From Candidatus Latescibacterota bacterium (GTDB lineage Bacteria; Krumholzibacteriota; Krumholzibacteriia; Krumholzibacteriales; WJIX01), in assembly GCA_030621255.1 (NCBI GenBank), contig JAUXHZ010000056.1, forward strand, positions 1 to 6,747: 6,747 nt of DNA, given 5' to 3'. Below the pieces are notes generated by a model. That model did no database searches and was not told the DNA's origin. It worked only from the letters and a program-made list of their open reading frames with translations. A program made the translations under genes and the position numbers. Positions 5,396-6,747 of this stretch are shown piece after piece (position 1 is the stretch's first letter; each line of letters starts with the position of its first letter).

Positions 5396-6547
5396 ATGGA
5401 CTGGACATTTACCGACGAACAAAAAATGCTTAAAGATATGGTTAAAAAATTTGTCGATAAAGAACTAAGACCGGCGGCGGATAAAATCGACAAGGAAAAG
5501 AAAATCCCCAAAGAAATTATTAATACAATTGCGGAGCTCGGACTCCTTGGAGTTTCTTTCCCCCCCGAATACGGCGGTGCGGGTATGGGTGAAACGGGTT
5601 ATTGCATAATGCAGGAAGAGATCGGCCGCGGGTGCGCTTCTACAGCCACATTTATCGGCGCCCACCAGAGTATAGGAGCTTCTGGAATCAATATGTTCGG
5701 AACTGAAGAGCAGAAACAGAAATACCTGGTTCCACTCTGCGAGGGCAGCAAGATCGCAGGTTACGCGCTGACCGAATCAAACGCCGGCTCTGACGCCTAT
5801 AACCCGGAAACCACAGCTGAAGACAAGGGCGACCATTATCTTCATAACGGACACAAGAATTTTACCACCAACGGCAGTTTCGCGGACATTTTCACCCTTT
5901 TCGCTAAAGTGCCTGATGGCAGCAAAAGAGGTAAAGTAACAGTATTTATCGTTGAAAAGGATTTCCCGGGTTTCAGCGTGGGAAAAATTGAAGAAAAAAT
6001 GGGGATAAGGGGATCAGAAACAGCCGAACTCATCTTGGAAAATGTAAAAGTGCCTAAGGAGAACGTGCTCGGCAGAGTAGGACGCGGATACTTAATAGGT
6101 ATGAAGGTTCTTAACACTGGAAGATTGGGTCTTGGAGCCGCGGCCCTCGGCGCAGCGAAAGAGGCACTCGCTCTTTCAGCCGCATACGCCAAGGAAAGGG
6201 TGCAGTTCGGAAAATCAATATCCAAGTACCAGGGAATTCAGTGGATGCTGGCGGATATGGCTACTGCAATATATAATATGGAATCGATTCTTTATCGAAC
6301 CGCATGGTTGTATGATCAGGGTAAGATGATCACCAGAGAATCTTCGATGGTCAAACTGTACTGTTCTGAAGCCCTGGATAAAATCGTTGACAGTGCTATG
6401 CAGATATATGGAGGATACGGTTTTACAACTGAATTCCCGATTGAAAGAATGTACCGTGATTCAAGGATCAACAGAATATTTGAGGGGACAAACGAAATTC
6501 AGAGAATGATCATCGCTAGAGATATTCTCCACTCACGCGATCTATAG
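5396..6547 (+). CDS. Acyl-CoA dehydrogenase, short-chain/butyryl-CoA type
   Basis: A 383-residue cytosolic FAD enzyme that makes trans-2-enoyl-CoA from acyl-CoA in beta-oxidation and passes electrons to electron-transfer flavoprotein. The N-terminal helical domain is about 1-118, the middle beta domain about 120-225 and the C-terminal helical domain about 230-380. Signature GYALTESNAGSDA is at 122-134, with serine 128 where proline is common. ERVQFGK is at 267-273, and QIYGGYGFTTEFPIERMYRD at 336-355. The catalytic base is glutamate 363 in IFEGTNEIQ, the position used by butyryl- and short-chain enzymes (isovaleryl and long-chain enzymes use an earlier glutamate). Length is normal. AGGAGG lies 9 nt upstream of the ATG. 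It stands alone behind its own promoter; no etf, thiolase or hydratase genes are in view, so chain-length specificity cannot be settled. Confidence 0.93.
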   Translation: MDWTFTDEQKMLKDMVKKFVDKELRPAADKIDKEKKIPKEIINTIAELGLLGVSFPPEYGGAGMGETGYCIMQEEIGRGCASTATFIGAHQSIGASGINMFGTEEQKQKYLVPLCEGSKIAGYALTESNAGSDAYNPETTAEDKGDHYLHNGHKNFTTNGSFADIFTLFAKVPDGSKRGKVTVFIVEKDFPGFSVGKIEEKMGIRGSETAELILENVKVPKENVLGRVGRGYLIGMKVLNTGRLGLGAAALGAAKEALALSAAYAKERVQFGKSISKYQGIQWMLADMATAIYNMESILYRTAWLYDQGKMITRESSMVKLYCSEALDKIVDSAMQIYGGYGFTTEFPIERMYRDSRINRIFEGTNEIQRMIIARDILHSRDL

Positions 6548-6552
6548 AAAAC

Positions 6553-6574
6553 TTATTCTTTTTCCTGAGAATAA
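6553..6574 (-). terminator. AT-rich hairpin between converging genes
   Basis: TTATTCT (6553-6559) pairs with AGAATAA (6568-6574) around an 8-nt loop. On the minus strand it is followed by GTTTTCTAT, so it could weakly terminate comM; on the plus strand no T-run follows. It begins 5 nt after the dehydrogenase stop. Confidence 0.35.
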
Positions 6575-6583
6575 ATAAAATTG

Positions 6584-6594
6584 ACCGCGCCGGT
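6584..6594 (-). terminator. Short GC-rich hairpin after comM
   Basis: ACCG (6584-6587) and CGGT (6591-6594) enclose CGC. Read on the minus strand it lies just past the comM stop and is followed by CAATTTTATTTATT, a T-rich tail. The stem has only 4 bp, so it is a weak terminator candidate that may act with the neighbouring AT-rich hairpin. Confidence 0.3.
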
Positions 6595-6601
6595 AAAACA
6601 A

Positions 6602-6747
6602 TCAGAATAACTCCATAAAATGGGATGCTCTGTACTGAATCGCCTCGCCGATATGTACGGATAACACCGTTTCACTTCCCTCCAAGTCGGCGATTGTACG
6701 AGCGACTTGAACTATGTTTCTCCTGCTTCTGGCACTAAAAAGAAGTT
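6602..6747 (-). CDS. comM: ComM/YifB family AAA+ ATPase, C-terminal end only
   Basis: On the minus strand, the last 47 codons of a gene run in from the window edge to a TGA at 6604-6602. The readable residues include [20 protein letters not shown] (3-21 or so), then EGSE, and end with GEAIQYR plus a short tail. SAR, the [12 protein letters not shown] segment and EAIQYR are the hallmark end of the magnesium-chelatase-like ComM/YifB proteins, a helical lid beyond the AAA+ ATPase core. ComM is a hexameric helicase that promotes branch migration during natural transformation in bacteria studied; the family is also widespread in species not known to be competent. The ATPase motifs lie outside the window. 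The gene was missed by length-limited ORF calling because only its end is present. Confidence 0.88.
   Translation of the reverse strand, partial: LLFSARSRRNIVQVARTIADLEGSETVLSVHIGEAIQYRASHFMELF

Noticed and set aside
5248..5433. 61-codon reading frame across the dehydrogenase leader
   Set aside because: It starts at a TTG inside the -35 element, has no ribosome site, overlaps the real gene start and resembles no family.
5842..6225. 127-codon minus-strand frame inside the acyl-CoA dehydrogenase
   Set aside because: It is antisense to a clear, full-length enzyme, has a low-complexity composition and no recognisable motif; it is a shadow.
1..6747. A defence island, mobile element, CRISPR array or biosynthetic cluster
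   Set aside because: No transposase, integrase, direct-repeat array, toxin-antitoxin pair or cluster enzymes are present; every long coding region belongs to a familiar family.

Overview
This is a compact, bacterial, mostly housekeeping window: seven complete protein genes plus the 3' end of an eighth, with short intergenic gaps and no insertion sequence, CRISPR array, tRNA or rRNA visible. Base composition is moderate and looks even across the genes. The set (Nfo, TrxB, a FabL-type enoyl reductase, a secreted M64 metalloprotease, an iron-sulfur Nth, a short-chain-type acyl-CoA dehydrogenase, ComM) points to a free-living heterotrophic bacterium that meets oxidative damage. The sequence alone does not let me name a phylum.

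Layout. Bases 1-125 hold no gene but contain a fold-back element (1-53) and a hairpin (67-83) that may end the first gene. A small DUF2007-type gene (126-365, minus) diverges from nfo (481-1326, plus) across a 115-bp region with overlapping candidate promoters. On the plus strand nfo, trxB (1383-2303) and a fabL-like gene (2321-3070) follow closely and look like one operon. Two minus-strand genes converge on it: nth (4446-5156), then a secreted M64-family metalloprotease (3086-4384). The fabL and protease stops are only 15 bp apart. A strong-looking promoter (TTGACA, 17 bp, TATGCT) with a ~110-nt leader drives the acyl-CoA dehydrogenase (5396-6547, plus). It converges on the C-terminal end of comM (6602-6747, minus), cut by the window edge.

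How the genes fit together. Nfo and Nth are successive base-excision-repair activities, and TrxB feeds electrons to thioredoxin, so the left and centre lean towards repair and redox upkeep. The FabL-like reductase and the acyl-CoA dehydrogenase act in opposite directions of fatty-acid metabolism and are not cotranscribed. I see no new multi-gene system. The most interesting non-coding signal is a near-identical 13-bp palindrome (TCTANNGTGTAGA) present once inside the putative nfo promoter and once in the nfo-trxB gap, which could be a shared operator.
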